Positions 1-7,626 of a DNA stretch of 64,000 bases are shown piece after piece. The stretch is from Myxococcota bacterium (lineage in GTDB: Bacteria; Myxococcota_A; Polyangia; JAAYKL01), in the NCBI GenBank assembly GCA_030065855.1, contig JASJCT010000035.1, positions 1 through 64,000 of the forward strand, in the 5' to 3' direction. The notes under the pieces are model-generated. The model saw nothing but the letters and a program-made list of their open reading frames with translations. It searched no databases and was not told the origin of the DNA. Position 1 is the stretch's first letter. Every line of letters starts with the position of its first letter. A program made the position numbers and the translations under genes.

Positions 1-50
1 CGCGCAGGCGGGAATCCACGTGAAGGGGAGCCTGGATTCCCGCCTGCGCG
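1..50. repeat. Perfect 18-bp inverted repeat (REP-like hairpin)
   Basis: Bases 1-18 and 33-50 are exact reverse complements (arm CGCGCAGGCGGGAATCCA) around a 14-base loop. GC-rich palindromes of this kind are common intergenic repeats in proteobacteria. Only this copy is present, and the window edge may cut it. Confidence 0.75.
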
Positions 51-140
51 GGAATGACCGTTTTCTTCAATGATTTCAATGTACACATGTCGAGTTCCGA
101 GCTGTTTTGGACATCAATGGCTGTCCATGGAGGATTCGAG

Positions 141-1232
141 GTGAATCAATTGATAGACCATGTAAAAACAAAAATCGAACATTCTGAAATCCTGGGGTTC
201 GTCCTATTTGCTGTTTGCTTACTCGTGTTTATTACCCCGTGTATTGCCGACGAAGTAGAATCGAGAGAGCCGTTTGCAAACAGGCAACTCACAAAGAGCG
301 CTCAGATGCGATACATACCGCCGGAATGGGGTCGAGTCTTTGGCTCTTTGCCTTCGGATCCTAAGCCCGCGAGGCTGACCAAGGACAGTCATTATTGGGT
401 TTCGGACGAGCAGCGTCACGACCTGTTTCAAGAGGCGATAAAATACAAGGGCGGAATTTATATCGGACTTGGAACCGACCAGAACTATCTGATGGCGGCA
501 TGGTCTCGTCCAGAGATCCTCGTGCTCTTCGACTTTGACCAAATGGTTGTCGACCTGCACTACGCGTTTCGGGCCATCTTCTTGAGTTCCAGTACTCTGC
601 AAGTGTTCATCGAGCGTTGGTCTGCGAAACAACAAGTCGAGACGGAAAGGCTTATCCGGGCAGCATACCAGAACAGGGGGCCTGAGTTCTCGAAGGACGT
701 GTTACGGGCGTTCAAAAAAGGGAGAAAGCCAATCCACGCCCGCTTGAAGCGTGTAAAAAAGCTCTACCAGCAGCTTTCGGTAACGACATATTTAACCGAT
801 GAAAAACAATATCGTTTTCTCGTCTCACTTTTTGAAACAGGCCGTGTGTTTCCGGTTCGCGGTGACCTAACCGCCAAAACAACGATGAAAGCCATCGCCT
901 CCGCTGTTCGAAAAATCGGTCTTACCGTTCAAGTCCTCTACCTTTCCAATGCCGAGCAGTACTTCAAGTACACAAACGACTTTAAAGAAAATATGCTCGC
1001 ACTACCGTTTGATAACCGGTCGGTTGTCATCCGCACGGCTGCGACCGGGGATAGCAAAACGCCCGACAGAATGTACGAGTACATCTTTCAGACAGGTGAA
1101 AATTTTCATTCCTGGCTTGAACATCCGCGAACGAGATCCGTTTGGAGGATAACTGGCGCGGCCAGTAGGGATCGACGCACGGGGGTATCAGTAGTCACCC
1201 ACATTCCTGAAAATGTATCGATAGATAATTGA
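141..1232 (+). CDS. Secreted or membrane-anchored protein, LIC_10091-like, function unknown
   Basis: A protein of about 363 aa when started at the GTG at 141, which has GGAGG at 129-133 seven bases upstream. Upstream ATGs at 54, 87 and 117 are open but lack such a site. The N-terminus has a charged segment followed by a hydrophobic stretch (GFVLFAVCLLVFITPCIA) that looks like a signal peptide. The body contains a GGIYIGLGTDQNY motif and a FDFDQMVVDLHYAFRAIF segment, which I associate, from memory and with modest confidence, with the LIC_10091 family known from Leptospira and myxobacteria. No catalytic function can be assigned. It stands alone, converging on the hsp20 operon with only 7 bases between the stops. 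Confidence 0.6.
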   Translation: MNQLIDHVKTKIEHSEILGFVLFAVCLLVFITPCIADEVESREPFANRQLTKSAQMRYIPPEWGRVFGSLPSDPKPARLTKDSHYWVSDEQRHDLFQEAIKYKGGIYIGLGTDQNYLMAAWSRPEILVLFDFDQMVVDLHYAFRAIFLSSSTLQVFIERWSAKQQVETERLIRAAYQNRGPEFSKDVLRAFKKGRKPIHARLKRVKKLYQQLSVTTYLTDEKQYRFLVSLFETGRVFPVRGDLTAKTTMKAIASAVRKIGLTVQVLYLSNAEQYFKYTNDFKENMLALPFDNRSVVIRTAATGDSKTPDRMYEYIFQTGENFHSWLEHPRTRSVWRITGAASRDRRTGVSVVTHIPENVSIDN

Positions 1233-1239
1233 ATTTAAT

Positions 1240-1695
1240 TCAGCCGTCGCTGTTCACTGGAACGATGACCTTCTTTGTTTTTTCACGCTTGGGAACGCGA
1301 ATCGTCAGCACGCCATTTTTGACAGAAGCCGAAATATCGCCTCCGCTGATATGGAACGGAAGCTGGAAGGTCTGATACCAGTCTGCGAGCGCGAATTCAC
1401 TAATCAGCGATCGATAAGATTCGTCTTCTGCCTGAATCCCAATGTGTGCGGTGAGTAGGCCGTTGTCGTCAAGATAAACGACTGTGCTCTTGGGATCCGC
1501 TCCCGGCACATCCATTCGAATCAGTATCTCGCGGTCGCTCTCCAGTATATCCGAACGCGGCCCCTGTAAGGGTCGGTTCGCAAGGCTCTCCACAGATGGC
1601 ATACCGGCACTGACCGGTGCTGTTTCTCCCGAAAGCCGTTCGGCCGCTCGCCTGAGCGTTTGCTTCACTTTTTCTATTGCGTTGTCGAAGCTCAT
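1240..1695 (-). CDS. Small heat-shock protein, Hsp20 family (third gene of operon)
   Basis: A 151-aa ATP-independent holdase chaperone. The alpha-crystallin domain runs from about residue 48 (RSDILESDREILIRMDVPGADP) to the end, with the family signature GVLTIRVPK near the C-terminus. The usual I-x-I tail motif is only approximated (KKVIVPVNSDG). The N-terminal 45 residues are unlike those of its two neighbours. The SD sequence GGAG lies 9 bases before the ATG. It is the last gene of a leftward three-gene hsp20 operon, 20 bases after the previous stop. The three copies are divergent enough that hetero-oligomers or different clients are plausible (inference). Confidence 0.88.
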   Translation of the reverse strand: MSFDNAIEKVKQTLRRAAERLSGETAPVSAGMPSVESLANRPLQGPRSDILESDREILIRMDVPGADPKSTVVYLDDNGLLTAHIGIQAEDESYRSLISEFALADWYQTFQLPFHISGGDISASVKNGVLTIRVPKREKTKKVIVPVNSDG

Positions 1696-1715
1696 TGTTC
1701 TTTGCTCCTGCAGGC

Positions 1716-2099
1716 CTAGATCGCACGCACCTGGATCTTCTTGGGCCTCACCTTTTCCGACTTTTCGAGACGAATCTTGAGCACCCCTTTCTTGAGCTCG
1801 GCCTTGACACCGTTTGCATCGATCGAAGGTGGGACTCGGAACGACCGCTCGAAGAACAGAGGACTGAGGCTCGCCTGCTCGGTCGCAGGGACGGACTGCC
1901 GCCCCTGGATTGTGAGTTGCGGCGTATCCAGACGTACATCGAGTGCTGACGGCTCCACGCCGGGCATGTCGGCCACGAGCAGAATCTCGTTATCGTTCTC
2001 GAAGATATCTACGCGCGGTTCGATTTGTACATGTGTGTCTGCCTGGGTGATCTGCTGGGCCTTTGGCTCTTGTTTTTTCAAACTTGTTCCTTTAGACAT
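1716..2099 (-). CDS. Small heat-shock protein, Hsp20 family (second gene of operon)
   Basis: A 127-aa protein that is almost entirely alpha-crystallin domain: VDIFENDNEILLVADMPGV near residue 30, then LDTPQLTIQGRQ and GVLKIRLEKSEKVRPKKIQVRAI at the C-terminus. The short Lys/Gln-rich N-terminus is unlike the longer arms that drive oligomerisation in most Hsp20s. AAGGAA precedes the ATG. It sits 19 bases after the first hsp20 stop and 20 bases before the third gene, so co-transcription from the sigma-54-type promoter at 2663-2678 is likely. Confidence 0.9.
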   Translation of the reverse strand: MSKGTSLKKQEPKAQQITQADTHVQIEPRVDIFENDNEILLVADMPGVEPSALDVRLDTPQLTIQGRQSVPATEQASLSPLFFERSFRVPPSIDANGVKAELKKGVLKIRLEKSEKVRPKKIQVRAI

Positions 2100-2118
2100 T
2101 GGTAATTTCCTTTCTCTT

Positions 2119-2592
2119 TCACTTGGCGCTGATCTGGATTTGCCTGGGCTGCGCTTCGGGCACCTTAGGCATGGTCAGCTCGAGGACCCCGTTCTTGAGC
2201 ACAGCGGTCGTCTTCTCGGCGTCCACTTTGCAGGGCAGGGTAAACGCTCGCGAGAACGTAAACGCGCCTCGCTCCTTGCGGTGAACGGCATAGCCCTCGG
2301 GGGCCTCATCCTTCCGCTCTCCTCGAATGGTGAGCGAGCCCTCTTCCAGGCTGATCTGCAGGTCCTTTTCCTCCACGCCCGGGACCTCGGCCTTGACCAT
2401 GAGGGCCGAACCGGTGTCGAGCAGGTTTACCCGCGGCCCGGTCAGAGCTGTGGATAAACGCCTGGGTTCTACTGCTCGGTCTAGACCTCCGAACATGCGA
2501 TCCATTTCCCTCCTCAGCTCATCCAGAGCAGAGAAGGTCCGGGTGATCTCTCCAAAATTCCCAAAACCAAAATCGTTCCATCGAGTGAGCAT
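2119..2592 (-). CDS. Small heat-shock protein, Hsp20/IbpA-like (first gene of operon)
   Basis: A 157-aa Hsp20 with the classic N-terminus [13 protein letters not shown], a [16 protein letters not shown] helix, and an alpha-crystallin domain from about residue 50 ([21 protein letters not shown]) to [23 protein letters not shown], where the terminal I-Q-I matches the I-x-I motif. It binds unfolding proteins and holds them for DnaK/ClpB refolding (family knowledge). AAGGAGGAG lies 5 bases before the ATG. The gene is first in the operon and is preceded by a strong -24/-12 element and by the 32-bp element shared divergently with catalase. Confidence 0.93.
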   Translation of the reverse strand: MLTRWNDFGFGNFGEITRTFSALDELRREMDRMFGGLDRAVEPRRLSTALTGPRVNLLDTGSALMVKAEVPGVEEKDLQISLEEGSLTIRGERKDEAPEGYAVHRKERGAFTFSRAFTLPCKVDAEKTTAVLKNGVLELTMPKVPEAQPRQIQISAK

Positions 2593-2662
2593 CTCTTCTC
2601 CTCCTTAGGTATGAGGCGCGGCATCTTGCGCCTCGTGAAATTGACCTATGCCGCCTCGGGAC

Positions 2663-2678
2663 TACAATTAGCGTGCCA
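2663..2678 (-). promoter_or_regulatory. Sigma-54 (-24/-12) promoter of the hsp20 operon
   Basis: On the minus strand the bases read TGGCACGCTAATTGTA. The -24 block TGGCACG is perfect, the spacing GG-N10-GT is right, and the -12 block is TTGTA instead of TTGCA. Predicted transcription start is near 2652, giving a leader of about 60 bases. The near edge of the 32-bp element at 2746 is 68 bases upstream of the GG. Confidence 0.8.
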
Positions 2679-2745
2679 AATGTCTTCTCGAACGATTTTA
2701 TCGGGATGTCCAATGGGCTGGCTCAAAATCCGAAAGTCGATGCCC

Positions 2746-2777
2746 GGGTCACTTCGACACAGGTCCCGGATTGCCAC
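2746..2777. promoter_or_regulatory. 32-bp tandem-palindrome element, site A (hsp20 / catalase)
   Basis: Half-sites in order: GGGTC, 5 bases, GACAC, AG, GTCCC, 5 bases, GCCAC. It lies between the divergent hsp20 and catalase promoters, 68 and 70 bases from their -24 elements. The last 22 bases are identical to those of site B near SOD/kaiC. Size, dyad symmetry and position fit an enhancer (UAS) for an NtrC-type activator (inference). Confidence 0.8.
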
Positions 2778-2846
2778 GCGCCCAAGTAGCTGTTCCGGCG
2801 CCGGCATCTCACCTCACACTGCCATCGTCTTCTCTCTCTTTAGACT

Positions 2847-2862
2847 CGGTACAGATGTTGCT
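2847..2862 (+). promoter_or_regulatory. Sigma-54-like promoter of catalase
   Basis: CGGTACAGATGTTGCT. GG and GC are separated by exactly 10 bases, and the -12 block TTGCT is consensus. The -24 block is weaker (CGGTAC). Predicted start near 2873, about 60 bases before the catalase ATG. It is 70 bases downstream of site A. Confidence 0.65.
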
Positions 2863-2931
2863 TCGATGCTTCGCTTGCGTGGTTCAAGAGAAGACCGAAA
2901 TTTCTACAAACAAAAGAAAGGAAGAAATGTG

Positions 2932-4389
2932 ATGACAAAAAAACTTACGAACAGTGTCGGCGCACCTGTCGCAGACAACCAGAACGTGATGACCGCCGGC
3001 CCGCGGGGACCCATGCTCCTCCAGGACGTCTGGTTCCTGGAAAAGTTGGCTCATTTCGATCGCGAGGTGATCCCGGAGCGACGCATGCATGCCAAGGGCT
3101 CCGGGGCCTACGGAACTTTCAAGGTTACCCACGACATTACAAATTACACCAAGGCCAAAATATTCTCCCGGGTCGGTAAGAAGACCGACCTCTTCGTTCG
3201 CTTTTCCACGGTGGCCGGTGAGCGCGGCGCGGCCGATGCCGAGCGCGACATCCGCGGCTTCGCGATCAAGTTCTACACCGAGGCTGGCAACTGGGATTTC
3301 GTGGGCAACAACACGCCGGTGTTCTTCCTTAAGGATCCACTCAAGTTCCCGGACCTCAACCACGCCGTAAAGCGGGATCCCAAGACCAATCTCAGGAGTG
3401 CCGGGAACAACTGGGACTTTTGGACCTCGCTACCCGAGGCACTGCACCAGGTGACCATCACCATGAGCGATCGCGGCATCCCGTCCACCTATCGCCACAT
3501 GAACGGTTACGGCAGCCACACCTTCAGTCTGATCAATGGGCGAAGTGAGCGGTTCTGGGTCAAGTTCCATCTGAAGACCCAGCAGGGAATCAAGAACCTC
3601 ACCGACCACGAGGCGGAGGCGATCATCGGCAAGGACCGGGAGAGCCACCAGCGGGATTTGTTCGACAGCATCGAGAAGGGCGATTTTCCCAAATGGAATA
3701 TGCAGATCCAGGTCGTTCCCGAGAAGGCGGCCAATGACTTTCCGTTCAACCCCTTCGATCTGACAAAGGTCTGGCCGCACAAGAACTACCCGCTCATCGA
3801 CGTCGGGGTGCTCGAGCTCAACCGGAATCCCGAAAACTACTTCGCCGAGGTCGAGCAGGCGGCTTTTAACCCGGCCAACATCGTGCCTGGCATCGGTTTT
3901 TCCCCGGATAAGATGCTGCAAGGCAGGCTCTTTTCCTACGGCGATGCCCAGCGATATCGTTTGGGTGTCAATCACCATCTCATCCCGGTAAACCGCGCGC
4001 GCTGTCCGGTCACCGGGTTCCATCGGGACGGTGCCATGCGGGTAGACGACAACTACGGCGGGACCCTCGGGTACGAGCCCAACAGCTACGGCAAATGGCA
4101 GGAACAACCCGACTTTCGAGAGCCTCCCCTCGCCCTCGACAGCGCGGCCGATCATTTCAGTCATCGCGAAGACGACGATGACTACTACTCTCAGCCCCGC
4201 GCGCTATTCCAGATGATGAGCGCTGAGCAGAAGAAGGTCCTGTTCGAGAACACCGCCAGGGCCATGGGCGAGGCGCCTAAGGCGGTCAAGATGCGCCACG
4301 TCAGCAACTGCATGAAGGCCGATCCAGCTTACGGCGAGGGTGTCGCGGCCGCCCTTGGCATACCCGCACGCGAAGTGCCGAAAGGATGA
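2932..4389 (+). CDS. katA: Monofunctional haem catalase (clade 3 type)
   Basis: Decomposes hydrogen peroxide to water and oxygen. The protein has 485 aa when started at the ATG at 2932, which has AAGGAAG 7 bases upstream and gives the usual small-subunit catalase N-terminus ([18 protein letters not shown]). The frame is open upstream to 2611, but that part is non-homologous and covers the promoter. Catalytic His53 lies in [14 protein letters not shown], distal Asn126 in [12 protein letters not shown] and the proximal haem ligand Tyr336 in [15 protein letters not shown]. There is no signal peptide, so the enzyme is cytoplasmic. It is divergent from the hsp20 operon and convergent with the SOD gene. 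A sigma-54-like promoter at 2847 and the shared element at 2746 suggest enhancer-dependent control, not OxyR control. Confidence 0.95.
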   Translation: MTKKLTNSVGAPVADNQNVMTAGPRGPMLLQDVWFLEKLAHFDREVIPERRMHAKGSGAYGTFKVTHDITNYTKAKIFSRVGKKTDLFVRFSTVAGERGAADAERDIRGFAIKFYTEAGNWDFVGNNTPVFFLKDPLKFPDLNHAVKRDPKTNLRSAGNNWDFWTSLPEALHQVTITMSDRGIPSTYRHMNGYGSHTFSLINGRSERFWVKFHLKTQQGIKNLTDHEAEAIIGKDRESHQRDLFDSIEKGDFPKWNMQIQVVPEKAANDFPFNPFDLTKVWPHKNYPLIDVGVLELNRNPENYFAEVEQAAFNPANIVPGIGFSPDKMLQGRLFSYGDAQRYRLGVNHHLIPVNRARCPVTGFHRDGAMRVDDNYGGTLGYEPNSYGKWQEQPDFREPPLALDSAADHFSHREDDDDYYSQPRALFQMMSAEQKKVLFENTARAMGEAPKAVKMRHVSNCMKADPAYGEGVAAALGIPAREVPKG

Positions 4390-4415
4390 CCCTGCCACCG
4401 ATTCCCGCTAACTTT

Positions 4416-5156
4416 TCAGGCCTTCCTCTTCCCAAGAGCGATTGCCAAGTTTTGGGCAGCAAAGTTCCAGTCGGCTAGATGATCGAAGAACACCTCGATG
4501 TACTTCTGGCGCAGGTTCTTGTACGTGGGGTAGTAGGCGTGTTCCCAAACATCGCAGGTTAGAAGCGCTGTGGCGCCGTGCTTCATCGGCAGATCAGCGT
4601 TCGAGGTCTTGGTAATCGAAAGCTTTCCGTCCTTCACGACAAGCCAGCCCCAACCCGAGCCGAACTGGGACACCGAAGCGCTGACGAACGCTTCTTTAAA
4701 CTTGGCAAAGGATCCAAAGTCGCGATCGATAGCCATTGCCAGCTCTCCGCCGGGCGCGCCGCCCCCACCCGGTTTCATGCAGCGCCAGTAGAAGGTATGG
4801 TTCCAGATCTGCGCGGCGTTGTTGAAAACCGGTCCCTCGGGTGCGGCCATGATGATCTGCTCGAGGGGCTTGTCCCTTTCAACCTTTCCCTCTGCTATTA
4901 AATTATTCAAGTTGACAACGTAGGCGTTGTGATGCTTGCCGTGATGCAGCTCGATATTTTCTCTGGAGAGGTGGGGCTCCAGGGCCGACGCATCGTATGG
5001 CAGGGGTGGAAGCGTGACTGACATTTCCTTTTTCTCCTTTCCCTTGGGCTGCGAAGGCGCAGGATCCGGACCGGTTCCTTTGCAGGCCGTAAACCCAGTT
5101 GCCAGCCCGGTTGCGCCTACGCTGGTAACAATGAGAAAGGCTCTTCGGTCCATCAT
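4416..5156 (-). CDS. sodB: Superoxide dismutase (Fe/Mn family), exported lipoprotein form with an internal start
   Basis: Dismutates superoxide to hydrogen peroxide, which catalase next door would remove. The full 246-aa form begins MMDRRAFLIV, a twin-arginine-like signal, followed by a hydrophobic stretch and Cys25 (FTAC, an imperfect lipobox), then a Pro/Lys-rich linker. From Met45 the sequence is a complete canonical cytosolic SOD (MSVTLPPLPYDASALEPHLS). Metal ligands are visible in ELHHGKHHNAYV, WNHTFYW and DVWEHAYY. FNNAAQIWNHTFYW with its Gln is typical of Fe enzymes. A good SD sits before Met45, so two products from one gene are plausible. The gene is convergent with catalase and divergent from kaiC. 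Confidence 0.93.
   Translation of the reverse strand: MMDRRAFLIVTSVGATGLATGFTACKGTGPDPAPSQPKGKEKKEMSVTLPPLPYDASALEPHLSRENIELHHGKHHNAYVVNLNNLIAEGKVERDKPLEQIIMAAPEGPVFNNAAQIWNHTFYWRCMKPGGGGAPGGELAMAIDRDFGSFAKFKEAFVSASVSQFGSGWGWLVVKDGKLSITKTSNADLPMKHGATALLTCDVWEHAYYPTYKNLRQKYIEVFFDHLADWNFAAQNLAIALGKRKA
5022..5037 (-). promoter_or_regulatory. Internal ribosome binding site and ATG inside the SOD gene
   Basis: On the minus strand GGAG (5037-5034) is followed after 9 bases by ATG (5024-5022), in frame with the SOD. Translation from here gives a 202-aa SOD without the signal sequence. The linker codons for Lys-Gly-Lys-Glu-Lys-Lys-Glu happen to encode this site, so it could also be chance from a Lys/Glu-rich stretch. 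Confidence 0.5.
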
Positions 5157-5209
5157 CTGCTCCTTTTTTTCGCAAGATGGTTTTCTTTATTTTGCCGCTG
5201 ACTCGAGAA

Positions 5210-5225
5210 TACAATTAACGTGCCA
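5210..5225 (-). promoter_or_regulatory. Sigma-54 promoter of the SOD gene
   Basis: Minus strand reads TGGCACGTTAATTGTA, differing from the hsp20 operon promoter at a single base. Predicted start near 5199, leader about 43 bases. The GG is 82 bases from the 32-bp element at 5307-5338. Confidence 0.8.
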
Positions 5226-5306
5226 TTTCTACTTTCTCAAGCAGTAAATAGAGGGAGAGCTAAAATGACCGCGACGACCTCGTGGCAAAGGCTTTCTCAG
5301 AAGCCC

Positions 5307-5338
5307 GTGTCTGAAAGACACAGGTCCCGGATTGCCAC
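5307..5338. promoter_or_regulatory. 32-bp tandem-palindrome element, site B (SOD / kaiC)
   Basis: Half-sites in order: GTGTC, 5 bases, GACAC, AG, GTCCC, 5 bases, GCCAC. The first palindrome is perfect. It lies in the divergent region between SOD and kaiC, 82 bases upstream of the SOD -24 element. I found no convincing -24/-12 element facing kaiC at the spacings used elsewhere. Confidence 0.8.
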
Positions 5339-5456
5339 ACCCCATTGCAGCCGTATCGCCACGGTCAGCGGCTCGCACAGAGCGCGCCAGCCGCCAAGGC
5401 GCTTTGTGTTTGCCACTGTACTTTTCAAGCGATATTGAAACTTCTTGACAGAACGC

Positions 5457-5471
5457 TTTTTTTTTTTTTTT
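5457..5471 (+). repeat. 15-base poly-T tract in the kaiC leader
   Basis: An uninterrupted run of 15 T lies 45 bases before the kaiC ATG. No GC-rich hairpin directly precedes it, so it is not a typical intrinsic terminator. Long homopolymers are prone to slippage and could make kaiC transcription phase-variable (inference). Confidence 0.6.
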
Positions 5472-5515
5472 ACAACATATAAAACGGAATCTGATTTCAA
5501 CTCAGGAGTTCTGTC

Positions 5516-7291
5516 ATGGGGAAATTAAAGCCGAATCCCAAGCAATCCACCAAGCGCACATCTGCAGAATCTGGTTTCCATCTGCCTAAGAGCGCGACCG
5601 GTATCAAGGGACTGGATACAATTCTAGAGGGAGGTCTTCCCAAGGAGCGAATCACGCTGGTTATCGGAGGCCCGGGGTGCGGCAAGAGCATCTTCGCTTT
5701 CGAATCATTGTCCAATGCCGCTTCACGTGGTGAACCGACCATTTACGTTACGTTCGAGGAGACAGCCGAGGCGGTCAGGCAGAACGCGCTCACCTTGGGC
5801 ATCGATCTGGCACCGCTCGAGAAATCCGGAAAACTGTTCATCTTGGCGGCCCAAATAGACTCAGAAACCGCGGTCAACGGCGAGTTCGACACCAAGGGCC
5901 TCACGGCAATCCTCGAGGCAAAGGTCGAGAAGATGGGGGCGCGGTTAATCGCGCTGGACGCACTGGATGTGCTACTCCGCTTCTACGACGATCCGGCCCG
6001 GGAGCGTAACGAGCTCCATAGGCTGAACGACTGGGTACGCCGAAAAGAGTTGACCGCGATCTTCACCGTAAAGGACTCGCAGGACCCAACAACTGTTAGG
6101 CGATACGAGTTTCTCGACTACCTGACCGATGTCGTGATCTGCCTCGACCAGCGAATCGAGTGCCAGATAGCCACGCGCCGGCTTCGCATTGTCAAGTACC
6201 GCGGATCGGCCTGCGGTCGCAACGAGTACCCCTATATCATCGGACCGGGCGGAATCGCCGTAGCCCCCATTTCATCGATGGGGCTCAGGCACAAGCCTCT
6301 GGGCGAAAGAATGTCGTCGGGCCATCCGCGGCTCGATAACATGCTTGGCGGAGGATTTCGCCGGTATTCGGCCGTGCTCGTCGCCGGCACATCGGGAACC
6401 GGCAAAACAACGCTGGCCGCCACGTTTGTGGCCGCAGCGTGCGCACGCGGTGAAAAGGTACTCTACATCGGCTTTGAGGAGTCCGAGGAGTCGATGATCG
6501 AGTCCCTGCTCAGCTCGGGAATCGACCTGAGACCAGCCATGAGAAAGGAAACGCTTCGCTTCCTGACCGGCATGCCCGAGTCCATGGGCGCCGAGGAGCA
6601 CCTGTTGCGTGCGCTCCGTGTGATTGAAGAGCACCGCGCCGAGCACGTGATCGTGGACGCTATCTCTTCGTGTCGGCGCATGGGTTCCAAGCAGGCTGCA
6701 TTCGATTACTCGGTGCTATTGATGAACGCTTGCAAGGAGCGCGGCAGCACCCTTTTCTTTCTCAACCAGACCGAGGGATTTCAGGGAGAAAGCGAGATTT
6801 CCGGCGCCGACCTCTCCTCCCTCATCGATACGGTCATCTTCCTCCGATACATTCAGGTTGGCGGCGAGGTGAACCGAATTGCGCTGGTGATGAAGGCCAG
6901 GGGGTCACGTCACTCCAATCAGTGTCGAGAGTTTCTCATCACCGACAAAGGCATCGATCTCTTGGACGTCTACATCGGTGAAGGCGGCGTGCTCACCGGC
7001 ACGGCGCGCAGGGAACAGGAGGCCAAAGAGGCGATCGAGCGGCGTAAAAAAGAGGCCGAAATCAAGGCCAAAGAAAAAGAGATCGAGAAGATACAGAGAG
7101 CCATAGCGGCAGAAAGATCTCGCTTGCAGGCCGAGATGGGCACCGTCACGCTTGAACTGGAAAGTCTAGAGCTTGAGAAGCAGATCTCGGACACGAAACG
7201 CGAACAGCGCGCCGCCTGGCGCGGCGAGGACTCAGATAGCAGTCGTCTTGAGAAAGCACCGAAGAGGACAGGAAACAGGAGAAGCAGATGA
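5516..7291 (+). CDS. kaiC: KaiC-family dual RecA-type ATPase with C-terminal coiled coil
   Basis: A 591-aa protein with two KaiC domains. CI has Walker A GGPGCGKS at 51-58 and the adjacent catalytic Glu pair at 81-82. CII has Walker A GTSGTGKT at 291-298 and an Glu pair at 321-322. In CII the segment LSSLIDT aligns by eye with the cyanobacterial ISTITDT, so Ser434/Ser435 would occupy the autophosphorylation positions. After residue 495 comes a charged coiled coil of about 95 residues (EAKEAIERRKKEAEIKAKEKE) not found in the clock KaiC. AGGAG precedes the ATG at 5516. The 4-base overlap with kaiB shows translational coupling. In non-cyanobacteria such proteins are linked to stress or timing without proof of a true clock. 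Confidence 0.93.
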   Translation: MGKLKPNPKQSTKRTSAESGFHLPKSATGIKGLDTILEGGLPKERITLVIGGPGCGKSIFAFESLSNAASRGEPTIYVTFEETAEAVRQNALTLGIDLAPLEKSGKLFILAAQIDSETAVNGEFDTKGLTAILEAKVEKMGARLIALDALDVLLRFYDDPARERNELHRLNDWVRRKELTAIFTVKDSQDPTTVRRYEFLDYLTDVVICLDQRIECQIATRRLRIVKYRGSACGRNEYPYIIGPGGIAVAPISSMGLRHKPLGERMSSGHPRLDNMLGGGFRRYSAVLVAGTSGTGKTTLAATFVAAACARGEKVLYIGFEESEESMIESLLSSGIDLRPAMRKETLRFLTGMPESMGAEEHLLRALRVIEEHRAEHVIVDAISSCRRMGSKQAAFDYSVLLMNACKERGSTLFFLNQTEGFQGESEISGADLSSLIDTVIFLRYIQVGGEVNRIALVMKARGSRHSNQCREFLITDKGIDLLDVYIGEGGVLTGTARREQEAKEAIERRKKEAEIKAKEKEIEKIQRAIAAERSRLQAEMGTVTLELESLELEKQISDTKREQRAAWRGEDSDSSRLEKAPKRTGNRRSR

Positions 7292-7626
7292 CGGCCTTTA
7301 CAAAGGGTATGTGCGAGCAGAAAGACGCGAAGCGAAAGACGATGCCATCCGGGTCTCACACAAAATTTACCCTGCGTCTTTTTGTCTCGGACGAAACGGT
7401 TGCCGCACTGGAGGCCCAGCTCGCTATTGAGCAGATCAAAGAAGAAAGAAGCGATGCTGATTTCGACTTGAAGATTGTTGATGTTACAAAAGATCCTGAA
7501 AAAGCACTCACCGATATGGTGTTGGTCACTCCTACGTTGATAATAGATGCGCCCCCTCCCGCGCGCAGGATGATCGGGACCCTGCGGGACGCGGCTAAAA
7601 CGCTCGCCGTGCTGAAGGCGAGCTGA
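7288..7626 (+). CDS. kaiB: KaiB-like thioredoxin-fold protein
   Basis: A 112-aa protein. After a 26-residue Lys-rich extension, the KaiB domain begins at KFTLRLFVSDETVAALEA and contains FDLKIVDVTKDPEKALTDMVLVTPTLI, with the family pattern beta strand, helix, strand and then the V-x-T-P-T-L motif preceding the fold-switching half. KaiB binds the CI ring of KaiC after a switch from its ground-state fold to a thioredoxin-like fold (family knowledge). The start ATG overlaps the kaiC stop (ATGA) and the stop overlaps the next ATG (TGATG), so kaiC, kaiB and the kinase form a tightly coupled operon. Confidence 0.9.
   Translation: MTAFTKGMCEQKDAKRKTMPSGSHTKFTLRLFVSDETVAALEAQLAIEQIKEERSDADFDLKIVDVTKDPEKALTDMVLVTPTLIIDAPPPARRMIGTLRDAAKTLAVLKAS

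Noticed and set aside
1741-2457. Long open frame of 238 codons on the plus strand across the hsp20 genes
   Set aside because: Antisense shadow of three convincing Hsp20 genes; the translation is low-complexity and lacks an SD or family motifs.
2611-2931. N-terminal extension of catalase by 107 residues
   Set aside because: It covers the regulatory element and sigma-54-like promoter, has no homology to catalases, and a good SD precedes the ATG at 2932.
5363-5376. GG-N10-GC match facing kaiC
   Set aside because: Only 24 bases from element site B, unlike the 68-101 seen elsewhere, and the -24 and -12 blocks are otherwise poor.
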